Positions 18,242 through 28,131 of a stretch of DNA of 64,000 nt are shown here, piece after piece; the first letter of the stretch is position 1; each line of letters starts with the position of its first letter. Origin of the DNA: Pseudozobellia sp. WGM2 (lineage in GTDB: Bacteria > Bacteroidota > Bacteroidia > Flavobacteriales > Flavobacteriaceae); the NCBI RefSeq assembly GCF_017810075.1, contig NZ_JADNYK010000007.1, positions 124,001 through 188,000 on the forward strand. The letters are read 5' to 3'. A program made the position numbers and the translations under genes. The notes below the pieces were generated by a model. The model was not told where the DNA came from. It saw only the letters and a list, made by a program, of their open reading frames with translations, and ran no database searches.

Positions 18242-19141
18242 CTAAATAAACTTATCTATTACAAAAACAATTTGCATCAGGGTAATATAGCTAACACTTG
18301 CCAACATTAGTTTTCTTGCGGTTACATTGTCTCGTTTCTCATATAGTTTGAAAGCGAAAACCAGCATCACCATACCCATTAAAAATATTATCACGGCCGC
18401 AGGTATCGATAAAACTAACCTACCCGTTATGCCAAAAGCAGGAACAACCGAAATAACCAACATCCAAATGGTGTACATAATTATTTGTAGTGCCGTACCC
18501 TTGTCTTTTTTACCTGTAGGCAACATTTTAAAACCGCCTTTTTTATAATCATCGTCCAACATCCACCCTAAAGCCCAAAAATGGGGGAATTGCCAAAAAA
18601 ACTGAATCATGAACAATGTACCTGGCTCTATACCAAACTCATTCGTAGCGGCCACCCACCCCAACATAAAAGGTATAGCCCCAGGCAAAGCACCTACAAA
18701 CACTGCTAAAGGAGTTTTGGTTTTTAACGGGGTATACAAGCTGGTGTACAAAAATATTGAGATGGCCCCGAACATAGCTGTTTTCGGGTTCAACATATAT
18801 AGGGTGACTATGCCTAAAATGGTCAGTAAAACAGCAATAGTCAGGGCTTGATTAACCGACATTCGACCAGCAGGTATCGGCCTATTCTTCGTTCGATTCA
18901 TCAAAGCATCGAGATCCCGCTCAATAATTTGGTTATAGGCATTCGAGGCACCTACCATGCAGTAACCGCCAAAAGCCAAGAGAAAGAGAGAGAAAACATC
19001 AACCTGATAAGCCCCCAACAGATACCCGGCCACAGACGAGAATACCACACTGATTGCCAATCGTGCCTTGGTAATTTCCTTAAAATCGGCTATTACCAAT
19101 GTCAATGTGGGATTAGAAGCCGTATTTACAGCAGTTTTCAT
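18242..19141 (-). CDS. ctaB: Protoheme IX farnesyltransferase (heme O synthase)
   Basis: A 299-residue UbiA-family prenyltransferase with about nine TM helices. The first Asp-rich motif NAYNQIIERDLDALMNRT lies at 67-84, the second (DDDYKKGGFKMLP) near 200-212. It adds a farnesyl group to heme b to make heme O, the precursor of heme A for the aa3 oxidase. I use the ATG at 19141 rather than a TTG at 19162, because a strong promoter -7 box (19160-19167) overlaps that upstream codon. It is the first gene of the coxC-side operon. Confidence 0.94.
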   Translation of the reverse strand: MKTAVNTASNPTLTLVIADFKEITKARLAISVVFSSVAGYLLGAYQVDVFSLFLLAFGGYCMVGASNAYNQIIERDLDALMNRTKNRPIPAGRMSVNQALTIAVLLTILGIVTLYMLNPKTAMFGAISIFLYTSLYTPLKTKTPLAVFVGALPGAIPFMLGWVAATNEFGIEPGTLFMIQFFWQFPHFWALGWMLDDDYKKGGFKMLPTGKKDKGTALQIIMYTIWMLVISVVPAFGITGRLVLSIPAAVIIFLMGMVMLVFAFKLYEKRDNVTARKLMLASVSYITLMQIVFVIDKFI

Positions 19142-19159
19142 TTTTCTTTTTTCGGACAG

Positions 19160-19190
19160 CAAAGATACGCTGCAACACCTTTTTTTGCAA
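19160..19190 (-). promoter_or_regulatory. Promoter of ctaB operon
   Basis: Minus-strand TTG (19188-19190), 20-base spacer, then TATCTTTG (19160-19167), a full match to the Bacteroidota TTG...TAnnTTTG promoter form. It leaves a leader of about a dozen bases before the ATG at 19141 and rules out the upstream TTG start. Confidence 0.75.
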
Positions 19191-19243
19191 CGAATTGACC
19201 ATCTTTAATATACCGACGTTAAGCACCATGATTATGTGGAAAG

Positions 19244-19281
19244 AAAAAATCCCATCTACACTGTCGCGTAAATGGGATTAT
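19244..19281 (-). terminator. Intrinsic terminator after tonB
   Basis: On the minus strand, AATCCCAT and ATGGGATT form an 8-bp stem with a 15-base loop, followed by TTTTTTCTTTCC. It lies about 40 bases after the tonB stop and ends the gcvH-vanZ-tonB transcript. Confidence 0.8.
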
Positions 19282-19318
19282 ATATTTTGAAACACCTTTA
19301 TAGAGGTGCAATATGTTT

Positions 19319-20023
19319 CTATTGAAGCTTAAAGGTAATCGGAATACTAAATGGAACCCTTACCGGTCTACCTCTTTGCTTACCTGGAGTCATTTTGGGA
19401 AGCTTACCAATAATACGAGCAGCCTCTTTTTCTAAATTCTTATCAGGGCCACGCATTCTAACGTTACCGATGCTACCGTCTTTTTGAATGGTAAACATAA
19501 CACTTACCCTACCTTGAACTCCCATTTCTTGGGCAATTTCAGGATAACGGAAGTTTTTACCAATATGTTTTTGCATCATTTGTTGAAAACAAGCTCTCTT
19601 ATCCGACTCATTCTCACAACCAGGAAAAATAGGCACATCTTCAATAACCGCAAAAGGAACGTCTACATCTTCTACCTCTTCTTCCACCTCAACGTCTTCT
19701 ACTTCAATAATCTCTTCTTCTTGACTAGTCTCGGTAGATTCGATAACGGTTTCTTCTACTTCCTCTTCATCTTCAACAACCTCAATAATCTCGGGTGCAG
19801 CCGGTGGCGGTGGTGGTGGTGGAGTCTTAATCTGTTCTGTCATCGGAACTTCTTCGTCCAAATCATCATCAACATTCATAGAAATATCGTAATCATTGGT
19901 CTCATCGTACGTTTTCCACTCTAATGCACCATACACCAAAGCCATGGTCAGTGCCAGTCCTATAACAAAATAAAGGCTACTGTTACGGCCTACATCTGCT
20001 TTCGGATTCTTTTTCGGTTCCAT
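19319..20023 (-). CDS. TonB family energy transducer
   Basis: A 234-residue protein with an N-terminal cytoplasmic stub, one TM (about 17-34), a proline run after KTPPPP (near 67-76), a strongly acidic periplasm-spanning linker rich in Glu/Val, and a C-terminal TonB domain. That domain includes YPEIAQEMGVQGRVSV and ends VRVPFSIPITFKLQ. TonB passes proton-motive force energy from ExbBD to outer-membrane receptors. No exbB or exbD is in this window. The FPGCENESDKRACF segment before the domain is typical of Bacteroidota TonB proteins. Confidence 0.93.
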   Translation of the reverse strand: MEPKKNPKADVGRNSSLYFVIGLALTMALVYGALEWKTYDETNDYDISMNVDDDLDEEVPMTEQIKTPPPPPPPAAPEIIEVVEDEEEVEETVIESTETSQEEEIIEVEDVEVEEEVEDVDVPFAVIEDVPIFPGCENESDKRACFQQMMQKHIGKNFRYPEIAQEMGVQGRVSVMFTIQKDGSIGNVRMRGPDKNLEKEAARIIGKLPKMTPGKQRGRPVRVPFSIPITFKLQ

Positions 20024-20076
20024 AATATTTGATTTTAATGTTCGCTAATTTACTTAATAATTCCTTTAAAAAGCAA

Positions 20077-20499
20077 TTAAATTTTCCATTTTAACCGCTC
20101 TACTTTAGAAAACAGAAGCTTTAACCCGAGCATACCCCCCAATGCACCTAAACTATTGGCCAACGCATCAAATATATCACCCTGTCTATCAGTAGTTAAT
20201 GTCATTTGTAATACCTCAATAATTATACCAAACCCTATCGCGCCGAATGCAGATATCACAAGAGCCTTATTAAAAGGATATTTACCTTGGCTCAGCTCTC
20301 TTATGAAGAAAGCCGCTAAAATCGAAGCCACAAAATAAAAAGTAAAGTGCACTACTTTGTCTAAATGTGGAATATCTATGCCTGGGGTCTCGGTATCTTT
20401 AAATGAAGATAAGCTGGAAAAAGTAACAAATACCATCCAGCTTATAAATGCTAAAGTGTATTTTCTTTTTTTAAGCACCAATGAGCTCTTTGTAATCAT
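20077..20499 (-). CDS. VanZ family membrane protein
   Basis: A 140-residue protein with about four TM helices and the VanZ-like pattern [15 protein letters not shown] near residue 45, then [32 protein letters not shown]-like in the second half. Function in this family is poorly known; VanZ of enterococci gives low teicoplanin resistance. The ATG at 20499 lies inside the 3' end of gcvH (29-base overlap), implying translational coupling. It is followed by tonB. Confidence 0.88.
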   Translation of the reverse strand: MITKSSLVLKKRKYTLAFISWMVFVTFSSLSSFKDTETPGIDIPHLDKVVHFTFYFVASILAAFFIRELSQGKYPFNKALVISAFGAIGFGIIIEVLQMTLTTDRQGDIFDALANSLGALGGMLGLKLLFSKVERLKWKI

Positions 20500-20851
20500 C
20501 GGCCGACATTAGGCCTTCTACTTCAGTAGAATCACTCATTTTAATCTTGATCATCCAACCATCTCCATAAGGATCAGAATTTACGCTTTCAGGCGCATCT
20601 TCTAAACCTTCATTAAATTCAATGATTTCACCACTCAAGGGAAGAAATAAATCAGAAACCGTTTTCACCGCCTCAACAGTGCCAAAAACCTCTTCTTGAT
20701 CTAGAGTTTCATCAAGTGTCTCCACTTCTACATATACGATATCGCCCAACTCACTCTGTGCAAAATCTGTAATACCGACAGTTGCGATATCACCTTCTAT
20801 CTTAACCCACTCGTGGTCTTTCGTATATTTTAATTCTGATGGAATGTTCAT
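20471..20851 (-). CDS. gcvH: Glycine cleavage system H protein
   Basis: A 126-residue lipoyl carrier. It starts [15 protein letters not shown] and contains the lipoylation segment [17 protein letters not shown] with Lys63 as the attachment site. It shuttles the aminomethyl group between GcvP, GcvT and GcvL in the cytosol; those genes are not in this window. I choose the ATG at 20851 because a longer in-frame start would run through a strong promoter and add a non-homologous tail. AAAAAGGA lies just upstream as a possible ribosome binding site. Confidence 0.96.
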   Translation of the reverse strand: MNIPSELKYTKDHEWVKIEGDIATVGITDFAQSELGDIVYVEVETLDETLDQEEVFGTVEAVKTVSDLFLPLSGEIIEFNEGLEDAPESVNSDPYGDGWMIKIKMSDSTEVEGLMSADDYKELIGA

Positions 20852-20871
20852 AATATCCTTTTTGATTGCCG

Positions 20872-20903
20872 CAAATGTAAAGGATTCCCCAGCGGTTTTC
20901 AAA
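20872..20903 (-). promoter_or_regulatory. Promoter of gcvH-vanZ-tonB
   Basis: Minus-strand TTG (20900-20902, within TTTG), a 20-base spacer and TACATTTG (20872-20879) match the Bacteroidota promoter consensus fully. It lies 21 bases before the gcvH ATG at 20851 and supports that start. Confidence 0.8.
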
Positions 20904-20938
20904 AAAATATGCTGAACGGGCACATTCTAAGCTTTCGA

Positions 20939-23900
20939 TTAATTTCCGAAGTTATACCTTAAGGTAAAGCCACTATTTATAGTAGTTTGTGGAAATGCTG
21001 TCGAAACTGCAAATTTTGAAAAAGAGTGATCGTAGAAAAATAGTGCATTCAAGTTTTTCGTCAGCGCATAATCTGCCGTAAACTTAATCGATAATAGGTT
21101 TTGACCCGAAGTAATTTGATTATTGTCGATATCAAGATTTCTAATTATAGTGATGTTATCGCGTAAGGTCAAATCTGCCTTCAGATTCAAGTCACCTTTC
21201 AATCGGGTTTTATTGCCGCCGATATTGGTAACGAACTTTACATCTTTAAAGCGATAACCAAGGCCAAGAGTATACTCATCACCATTCGTCTCTGTCATCA
21301 AGTTGTTATCAAAGCTCAGTGCAAGAATACGACTGCTACGCATTTCAGCCAACACACTGACCGAATTTTTCATCTCAAAATCGAGACGTACCAAGGGGTT
21401 GAACTCATCGTTAAGCACCACATTGTTCAATAACAGGTCTGGCATTAAATCTTGAGTTTCTGGATCGACCGCATTAGGGCCCAATTGAACTTTTTCTAAG
21501 TTGGTCTGAAATGAATTGATACTATATGCCGCTCTATACCCATGGCTCACCGAAAAACGTTGGAATTTTTTCTTGAACCACTTGTTGCGCATTAATCCCG
21601 TGTACTTAATGTTCCAATTTGGAATAGGAATCTTTCTAAAAGCATCTAAATTAACACGTTCGGCATCTTGACCGGTATAGGCCGCAAAGAAAGCCGGAAG
21701 CAATACATCTTGTTGTGTCTTACCGTAACGATCCGGGAAATTATCATCATCAATTACGCCTTCTGACTTATTGCCGCGGTCGGCTTCTAATCTGTTTGCG
21801 ATAATAATACGGTTCTCTTTAAACTCTTGAAAGGTCTCAGAGTCGAACTCATCACTTTTGCCGAAAACCGTTCCGATCATAGAGGTAGATATACTGAAAT
21901 TACCGTATTCATTGCCCAACGGATTTATATCTTGTGACCACAAGTCTACATCGTAATTTTCTTGATAACTATTGGAATACTGACGATCCGCAGATAAATC
22001 TATTGTTAGGTCTTTAAGAGGTTGTGCAGTCGCCGTTATACTCAGCTGTTTATTCACATTCTCTATATACTGCTCGTTAAATTCGTTAAAACCGATTAAC
22101 CAGCCTTTACGAGCGGCATCAAAACGTACATCGGCCTGACTACCGAAAACAAAACCTAAAGAAGGTTTAAGTGACCCGACAAAGCCGACCGATTGGGTAT
22201 AACCAGGCAATACCTTACCGCTACTTTCATTGTAGTTCACGTTAAGTCTTTTGACCATGGTCAATACGTCTACCGCCGTATTGAATAGACCGCTGGTCTT
22301 ACCTTTCATTTTTTCGCTTCCTTTCACAGGGTTACCCGCCTTATCTTTTCGAACGGGCGCGGTACTTGCATTTGATTTTCCGCTGCGCTTTTTAAGCCCT
22401 ATCATATCATAGAACTTCTGCATGTTCAAGTTCGCCGTTAAATTGTGGGTACTTGCGTTTTGCACCGTATTCACCGAAACTACATTTGTTGAATTCTGCT
22501 GTTCAGCAATAGCAAGGTTCAAAGCATCGCCCCCACGCTGCCAGTCGAAGTTACTCGTATAACTGTATTGAGAGTTGATGAAATCAAGTACCGGTATTTT
22601 GCTGAATGGTATTTCGTAATTAATTTCTAACTGTTGTGCATGTCGATTCGGCTCACCTAGATCCCAAAAACCATCCCAAAGTCCTAAAGTCTGATCAATT
22701 TCAGAATTAGGATTTGATGGATTTTCCAGGTAATTACGTACAATATGGTTGTTACTAGCCGACATATTCACTCGTAATGATTTGGTCAAGCTATAATTAA
22801 CGGCATACTGCCAATTGAACAAATAGTTACGCTGGCGAAGGGTTGGCAGTTCTAATTTATCAACACCCTCTTCTACAACATCTCTAAAGCGCTGCTGATT
22901 GAACTGTCGGTCGAAATTAGAATTTACCGATACGCTGGTAGGCAAAAGATTCAAGTTCAATTCTTTTAACCATTGCAAATATCTACCTGTAAAAAGGGAA
23001 TCATTTTTTGCGAACGGAGCCACTTCAAGAGGCTCGAAGTTGTGATTATAAACCATGCCGGCCAACACACTCTTATCTTCGAGAGCGGCGATTTCAAAAT
23101 CTCTATGATTGGTTTCGTTATAGGAATAGTTAAAGGTAAAATTCTCGATATCGTAGAAATTAGCCTCAGCTTCCTCCCCCCTATCTTTTCTGACGCCGAT
23201 TAAATTCAGACTGGTTCTTTTGGTATAATCTTCGGCCTGTGCCTGAATATCGTCTGCTGTTTCGGCTGTTTCGGCAGCATCAATTCTATCTTGCAACTTC
23301 AGGTCATCGTAAACAGGATCGAACTCAGGAGTTATCAATGCTTCGGAAATACCGTAGTTGAAAGGAATTTGAATTCCCCAACTTGGTGGAAGCAACTGAC
23401 CTACATTTACGTTCGTGACCAAATCATAAGTAATAGCATCTTCTCTAGCTCTTTCATTTGGCATTTGATCAATAGAACCAAAACCAGAAGTACTAGTGCT
23501 TCCAGTAGCGGAAACATTCGCGAAATCAGCAATATTGGCATCAACTGCCGCTATAGCTGCCCACCCCCCTTCATTATCGAGGCCGGCTAAACGAAGCTCG
23601 TTGAACCAAACTTCACCACGTGCAGGAAGAGCACTCACGTTCTTGACCCCGACCATCATACTACGTATACTACCTAAAGACGGGTTACCTTTAATTCCGA
23701 TCCTAAGTGTTCCCGGGGTTCTTGGAGCAAACTCATCGACGGCAACCACTTCTCCACTAATCACTTCAAAGTAGCGTATTTCACTGAGGTCGCTTCCGGT
23801 TATCCAAACAGACTTGACTTTGTTCAAATCATCTAAGATAACTTCCATTTCATTATTCTCTGGCCAGACCCCTTCTTCAGAATTTACGTTAAAAGAAGTA

Positions 23901-26900
23901 AACTCTAAAGGAAGCTCTAATTGATAAAAATTCTCGGTAAAATCGGTACCAACACGCAAGAAACCTACCAGAGGATTTTCAACATCATAGGTATCACTTT
24001 CCAATATCTTTTCGGCATGCATGAACATTTTAAGCTTTTCATACTGCCTTACATCTATATTCAGGTTTTTGAAAACACCACGAGAATCTTGAGATTCTAA
24101 ATTCTCTATCACCAACGACAGCGATTGTTCATTCTGCTGTATAATCGTATTATTATTGTTCAATTGCTCGCGACGAACACCTGGCGGCAAAACATACGGT
24201 ATCGGGGTTCGATTTTCATTTTCTTGAATATTTACCGCATTAACATCCATAGTAGTGGCATCATCGGCTGTATTTGGGTCGTCTTCATCAAGAGACTTGA
24301 TATAAGTACGCCAATCGCCACGAACTAAATCCAATGTTGCAAAACGCAACAAAACATCACTATTGAAGTTCGTCATGTAAAGTCGCATACTGCTTATCGA
24401 ACGAAAATCGGTAATACCACCAACGGCATCGGTAAAGTCGTTCAATGGAATCTTATATTGAATCCATCGGGTTCTTACCGTACTACCATCGGGAATACGA
24501 TTACCTGATAAAACCAATGAATCTCTAATATCGGTTACATACAAGTCATTAATAGTAGTATTTGGTTTAATAGGAATTCGGTATTCGTAATAACTATTTA
24601 CCGTATTCATGGTCAGGTCACGATCTATATCTTCAACATCGGGCAGGGTCGTAGAACCTCTATTGTCATTGGTCACCTGTACGGGAGAGTTTCCTTCAGG
24701 GTTGTTGAAATTCAAATATCGATTTAGAATGCCACCGTCGCGTTGCAAGAAATACTCATAGTTGTCCAGGGCAGGGTCAGCACCGTTCATATCCCCGTAA
24801 ATTTCGCTTTCTCCTGCATCATTTAGTCCATCAAAACCTAAGTCTTGCTGTTGCCTAGCTCCCTCGTCGACATCAAAGGCATAAACCAATGCTTGGGTTG
24901 CAGGCACAGGCCCCCAAATCGGGTTTTCGGGCTTTACACTTCCTTCACCGTTTACAGGTAGTCCGTTCTCATATTGCTTGAGGCCATCGGCCAATATATC
25001 TTCTGAAATATTACCCAAATTGATTACTAGCTCACCTGTACTATTCGCCGTACCCTCTAAATAGGGGTCCATCACCCAAAATTGGACGAATTCAACATTT
25101 GACTGTTCAAAATTAGTACTGCTAAGTGACCGCATGATACCGCCCCACTTTTGATCAGCCGCCGTGTTGTCAAAATCTTCATTGGCATTATACGGACCTT
25201 TCATTTCAGGATAGTACGCCAAATCTAAAGTCGTCTGCTGCCGCGTTTGACCTTGGGCGATTTCCACTTTCGGGAAAACCTCATCTACGAATATTCGTCT
25301 GGTAGTGTTAGATGAAATATCGCTATCATTTAAACCGGCGGGTCTTTGATTGGTATAGAAAACCGGGTCAATAGTGTACCAAGCCAATTTTGCCCTGCCG
25401 AAACCGGTTTCGAGACCTTTTTGTGTAGGATTATCTAAAAATTCTACAGGGGTACTTGCCATCGCCCAACCCAATGAAGATCTTACATCGATTAGCGACT
25501 GTGCCCCTTCAAAATCATCTAGATATGTAGTTGTTTCCCCCTGAAAATCGGCATTTTTTGGAGAATTCGGTTTTAACCATGCAACCTCTCCGCGTAAAGA
25601 AATATTAGAAGGTACATCGGTATCGATATTTGGAAGCTTATTCACCAATCGTGTCAAAAATGGCACTTCGGTCGAAAAATTACCATTAACTCCGAATATC
25701 GTATTGTTCACAGGCTCGATACCAAAATTAGATTTTTGGGTCAATGGCCGTTCGTTCAAATTTAATAGCGTGGCACCAAGCACAAAATTTTCGTTAAACT
25801 GGTGTTCAACGTTCACCCCTGTGAACCGTCTTGTTTGCTGACCGAAAACGGCATTATTCTCAACCGAGATATTGATGGGTGTATTGGAAGCCTCTAAACT
25901 GGGATCTAGTATCTGAACGGTACCGGCCTGATAATTTACCGTATAATCGATACCCTCTTGTAACTGGCGACCGCCGGCCGTAACACGTACCGAGCCTCTA
26001 GGCACATTAAATGCCCCGATCGGTATACCATTGCTTCCCTCAGACTTATACCTACCTTTTAATAAAAATTTGTTCTTTTCTGGGTCTTGAAGCGCAGCTG
26101 ATTTGGTGAGCTCATACATATCCCTAAAAACATACTTTTCTTGATTGGGGTTGTCGCTATTCTCGTTTCCGTAGTCACCACCTCCCAATTGCTCATAAAG
26201 GTATTCGCCAAAAGGTTCGACTTTAGTGAATATAATTTGCCCGTTTTGTGTATCTACCGTTGTTCCTGGAATGAAATCAAAGAAACCATCTCCACCCGGC
26301 TGAACATCATTATATGCGTTAAGTCGGTCAAAATTGAATACATTCAAAAGAATACGATCTTGCAAACCATCGGGCCAAGTAGCATCATCGACCGGTGTTA
26401 TGTAGTTTCTTGGTGTCGGATTACTATAGAGAATGTTCATCTTGAAATCATCTTGACTCAAGCGGAAAGCTCCCGTCGCATAAATATTCTTCATCATCAA
26501 ATCCCAAATAGGATCGGAGACATTGGTAATGTTACTTTTTAAAAGCTTAAGAATAAGTGTGTTGTTATTAATAATAGGATTGTTGACCGCTCCGGAAACC
26601 GTAGTGGCATCAAGACCCCCGTTAGCGAACTCACCTACCTGATACACGTTACCATTATAGGTATATTGAAACGCTACCGCCAATACCTCATCGTTACTCA
26701 AGCGCTGATTCAATGAAATATAACCTAACTGCGTATTGAAGGTATAATCTCGACTTTGCTCCAATTTTCGTGCATTTTCTAAAAATGCATAATCAAAGCC
26801 TTGATTGGGCTGATAACCGGAGACACTAAAACCCTGCTCAACAGTAGCTACATCTCTAATATTTGAATTAAGGGCTCCGTTGTTTGTAACCAACAGGCCT

Positions 26901-28126
26901 GGATCATAATCATTGGCATTGTTTCGAGGTAAAGTATTGGGTTGCCCACCTGTGTTCATATTAAAAAAGCCACCGGGAGCGTTGTTATAAATTCTCGTTC
27001 TTTTATTATCGGGGTCGCTCGAAAGGGGATCGTACTCCCCTAAATCTTGAATACCCACGATATTTCTCACATTTAAGGTCTGCTGGCTTCTATTGGTCAC
27101 CCATACTTCAAGCCTTGTGATCTGCACTTGACTTTTAATATATGGGTAATTATTTAGTGCCTCATCGTAATTATCTCTAAAATATTGAGCCAAGAAAAAG
27201 TGACGGTCTTCATCATAGTCAAGGGCCGTAACCGAAAATTCATCGACCGTACCCCCACCTTGGGCCACTACTGTGTTGTTCTGTGATTGTTGCTGTGAGA
27301 ATACTGCGGTTAAAGTAGTCTTACCGAATTGCAACTGTGTTTTCACCCCAAAAAGACTCTGTGAACCCTGAATTAACGAACTGTTCAAGGGCATAGAAAT
27401 ATTACCTACCTCAATGGATTGTATGATATCATCTTCGGTCGGGGTATAATCAAGTTTTACGATATTCTGAAAATCAAAAGTAGCTTCGGTATCATAGTTG
27501 GCAGTAACCTGAAGCCGCTCTCCTATCTTACCCAGCATACTTAAACTAATACGCTGATCAAAATCGAAAGATGTGTTCGTTCTGTTTCTTGGTGATAAAG
27601 AGGGGTTATCATTTTTCTGCCAAATAACTCCCAAATCCATAGCAACCGAACCTTGAGGAATTACCTCAATCGTATTACCCCCGAAAACGGACTGGAAAAA
27701 ATTATTGTTAACATAGAAGTTCGGCAGTAGATTTTTACGGGCCTCTTCACTACCCTCCTTCTTACCCGAAAAAGCATCTGACTTATCTTTAAAATATTCT
27801 TTTATGCCTTCTTGCTGAACCAATTCATAATATTGTTCAGGGGTTAAAATTATCGGATAACCAATATCAAAATCGCCTACCTTTTCAGAGTAGACGTACA
27901 TTTTTAAATTAGGGTCGTAAATGTACTTGGAAACTATACTTTCTGGGTTCTCCATACGAAGCCGCCCCAGCGAGAAACCGGTTTTGACCGAGTCTACCTG
28001 TTGCTCATCGACTACCTCACCTTCTGTTTCTTGAGCGAACACCATGCTCGTAGAAACAAAGAAAACTGAGTATAGGAGAATAAGCTTAAATGATGATTTA
28101 AGAATTAGTTCGGCCCCTGTTTTCAA
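20939..28126 (-). CDS. sprA: Cell surface protein SprA, type IX secretion translocon
   Basis: A 2395-residue protein matching SprA, the very large outer-membrane beta-barrel through which type IX secretion cargo passes in Bacteroidota; it is also needed for gliding. A signal peptide is visible (about 1-31, ending VFAQ). Family-like segments include FGVKTQLQFGKTTLTAVFSQQ, the DDFEGAQSLIDVRSSLGWAMAS region and the C-terminal strand FTLRYNFGN. The only start that keeps the full signal peptide is a TTG at 28126, five bases after the ruvA stop; the first in-frame ATG falls inside the signal peptide. Operon order is maeB-ruvA-sprA. Confidence 0.95.
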   Translation of the reverse strand: MKTGAELILKSSFKLILLYSVFFVSTSMVFAQETEGEVVDEQQVDSVKTGFSLGRLRMENPESIVSKYIYDPNLKMYVYSEKVGDFDIGYPIILTPEQYYELVQQEGIKEYFKDKSDAFSGKKEGSEEARKNLLPNFYVNNNFFQSVFGGNTIEVIPQGSVAMDLGVIWQKNDNPSLSPRNRTNTSFDFDQRISLSMLGKIGERLQVTANYDTEATFDFQNIVKLDYTPTEDDIIQSIEVGNISMPLNSSLIQGSQSLFGVKTQLQFGKTTLTAVFSQQQSQNNTVVAQGGGTVDEFSVTALDYDEDRHFFLAQYFRDNYDEALNNYPYIKSQVQITRLEVWVTNRSQQTLNVRNIVGIQDLGEYDPLSSDPDNKRTRIYNNAPGGFFNMNTGGQPNTLPRNNANDYDPGLLVTNNGALNSNIRDVATVEQGFSVSGYQPNQGFDYAFLENARKLEQSRDYTFNTQLGYISLNQRLSNDEVLAVAFQYTYNGNVYQVGEFANGGLDATTVSGAVNNPIINNNTLILKLLKSNITNVSDPIWDLMMKNIYATGAFRLSQDDFKMNILYSNPTPRNYITPVDDATWPDGLQDRILLNVFNFDRLNAYNDVQPGGDGFFDFIPGTTVDTQNGQIIFTKVEPFGEYLYEQLGGGDYGNENSDNPNQEKYVFRDMYELTKSAALQDPEKNKFLLKGRYKSEGSNGIPIGAFNVPRGSVRVTAGGRQLQEGIDYTVNYQAGTVQILDPSLEASNTPINISVENNAVFGQQTRRFTGVNVEHQFNENFVLGATLLNLNERPLTQKSNFGIEPVNNTIFGVNGNFSTEVPFLTRLVNKLPNIDTDVPSNISLRGEVAWLKPNSPKNADFQGETTTYLDDFEGAQSLIDVRSSLGWAMASTPVEFLDNPTQKGLETGFGRAKLAWYTIDPVFYTNQRPAGLNDSDISSNTTRRIFVDEVFPKVEIAQGQTRQQTTLDLAYYPEMKGPYNANEDFDNTAADQKWGGIMRSLSSTNFEQSNVEFVQFWVMDPYLEGTANSTGELVINLGNISEDILADGLKQYENGLPVNGEGSVKPENPIWGPVPATQALVYAFDVDEGARQQQDLGFDGLNDAGESEIYGDMNGADPALDNYEYFLQRDGGILNRYLNFNNPEGNSPVQVTNDNRGSTTLPDVEDIDRDLTMNTVNSYYEYRIPIKPNTTINDLYVTDIRDSLVLSGNRIPDGSTVRTRWIQYKIPLNDFTDAVGGITDFRSISSMRLYMTNFNSDVLLRFATLDLVRGDWRTYIKSLDEDDPNTADDATTMDVNAVNIQENENRTPIPYVLPPGVRREQLNNNNTIIQQNEQSLSLVIENLESQDSRGVFKNLNIDVRQYEKLKMFMHAEKILESDTYDVENPLVGFLRVGTDFTENFYQLELPLEFTSFNVNSEEGVWPENNEMEVILDDLNKVKSVWITGSDLSEIRYFEVISGEVVAVDEFAPRTPGTLRIGIKGNPSLGSIRSMMVGVKNVSALPARGEVWFNELRLAGLDNEGGWAAIAAVDANIADFANVSATGSTSTSGFGSIDQMPNERAREDAITYDLVTNVNVGQLLPPSWGIQIPFNYGISEALITPEFDPVYDDLKLQDRIDAAETAETADDIQAQAEDYTKRTSLNLIGVRKDRGEEAEANFYDIENFTFNYSYNETNHRDFEIAALEDKSVLAGMVYNHNFEPLEVAPFAKNDSLFTGRYLQWLKELNLNLLPTSVSVNSNFDRQFNQQRFRDVVEEGVDKLELPTLRQRNYLFNWQYAVNYSLTKSLRVNMSASNNHIVRNYLENPSNPNSEIDQTLGLWDGFWDLGEPNRHAQQLEINYEIPFSKIPVLDFINSQYSYTSNFDWQRGGDALNLAIAEQQNSTNVVSVNTVQNASTHNLTANLNMQKFYDMIGLKKRSGKSNASTAPVRKDKAGNPVKGSEKMKGKTSGLFNTAVDVLTMVKRLNVNYNESSGKVLPGYTQSVGFVGSLKPSLGFVFGSQADVRFDAARKGWLIGFNEFNEQYIENVNKQLSITATAQPLKDLTIDLSADRQYSNSYQENYDVDLWSQDINPLGNEYGNFSISTSMIGTVFGKSDEFDSETFQEFKENRIIIANRLEADRGNKSEGVIDDDNFPDRYGKTQQDVLLPAFFAAYTGQDAERVNLDAFRKIPIPNWNIKYTGLMRNKWFKKKFQRFSVSHGYRAAYSINSFQTNLEKVQLGPNAVDPETQDLMPDLLLNNVVLNDEFNPLVRLDFEMKNSVSVLAEMRSSRILALSFDNNLMTETNGDEYTLGLGYRFKDVKFVTNIGGNKTRLKGDLNLKADLTLRDNITIIRNLDIDNNQITSGQNLLSIKFTADYALTKNLNALFFYDHSFSKFAVSTAFPQTTINSGFTLRYNFGN

Positions 28127-28131
28127 ACTTG

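Noticed and set aside
19142-19162. Upstream TTG start for ctaB
   Set aside because: The codon is overlapped by the TATCTTTG promoter box, and the extension is not homologous to heme O synthases.
20852-20923. Upstream start for gcvH
   Set aside because: The extension covers a consensus promoter and adds a tail not seen in H proteins.
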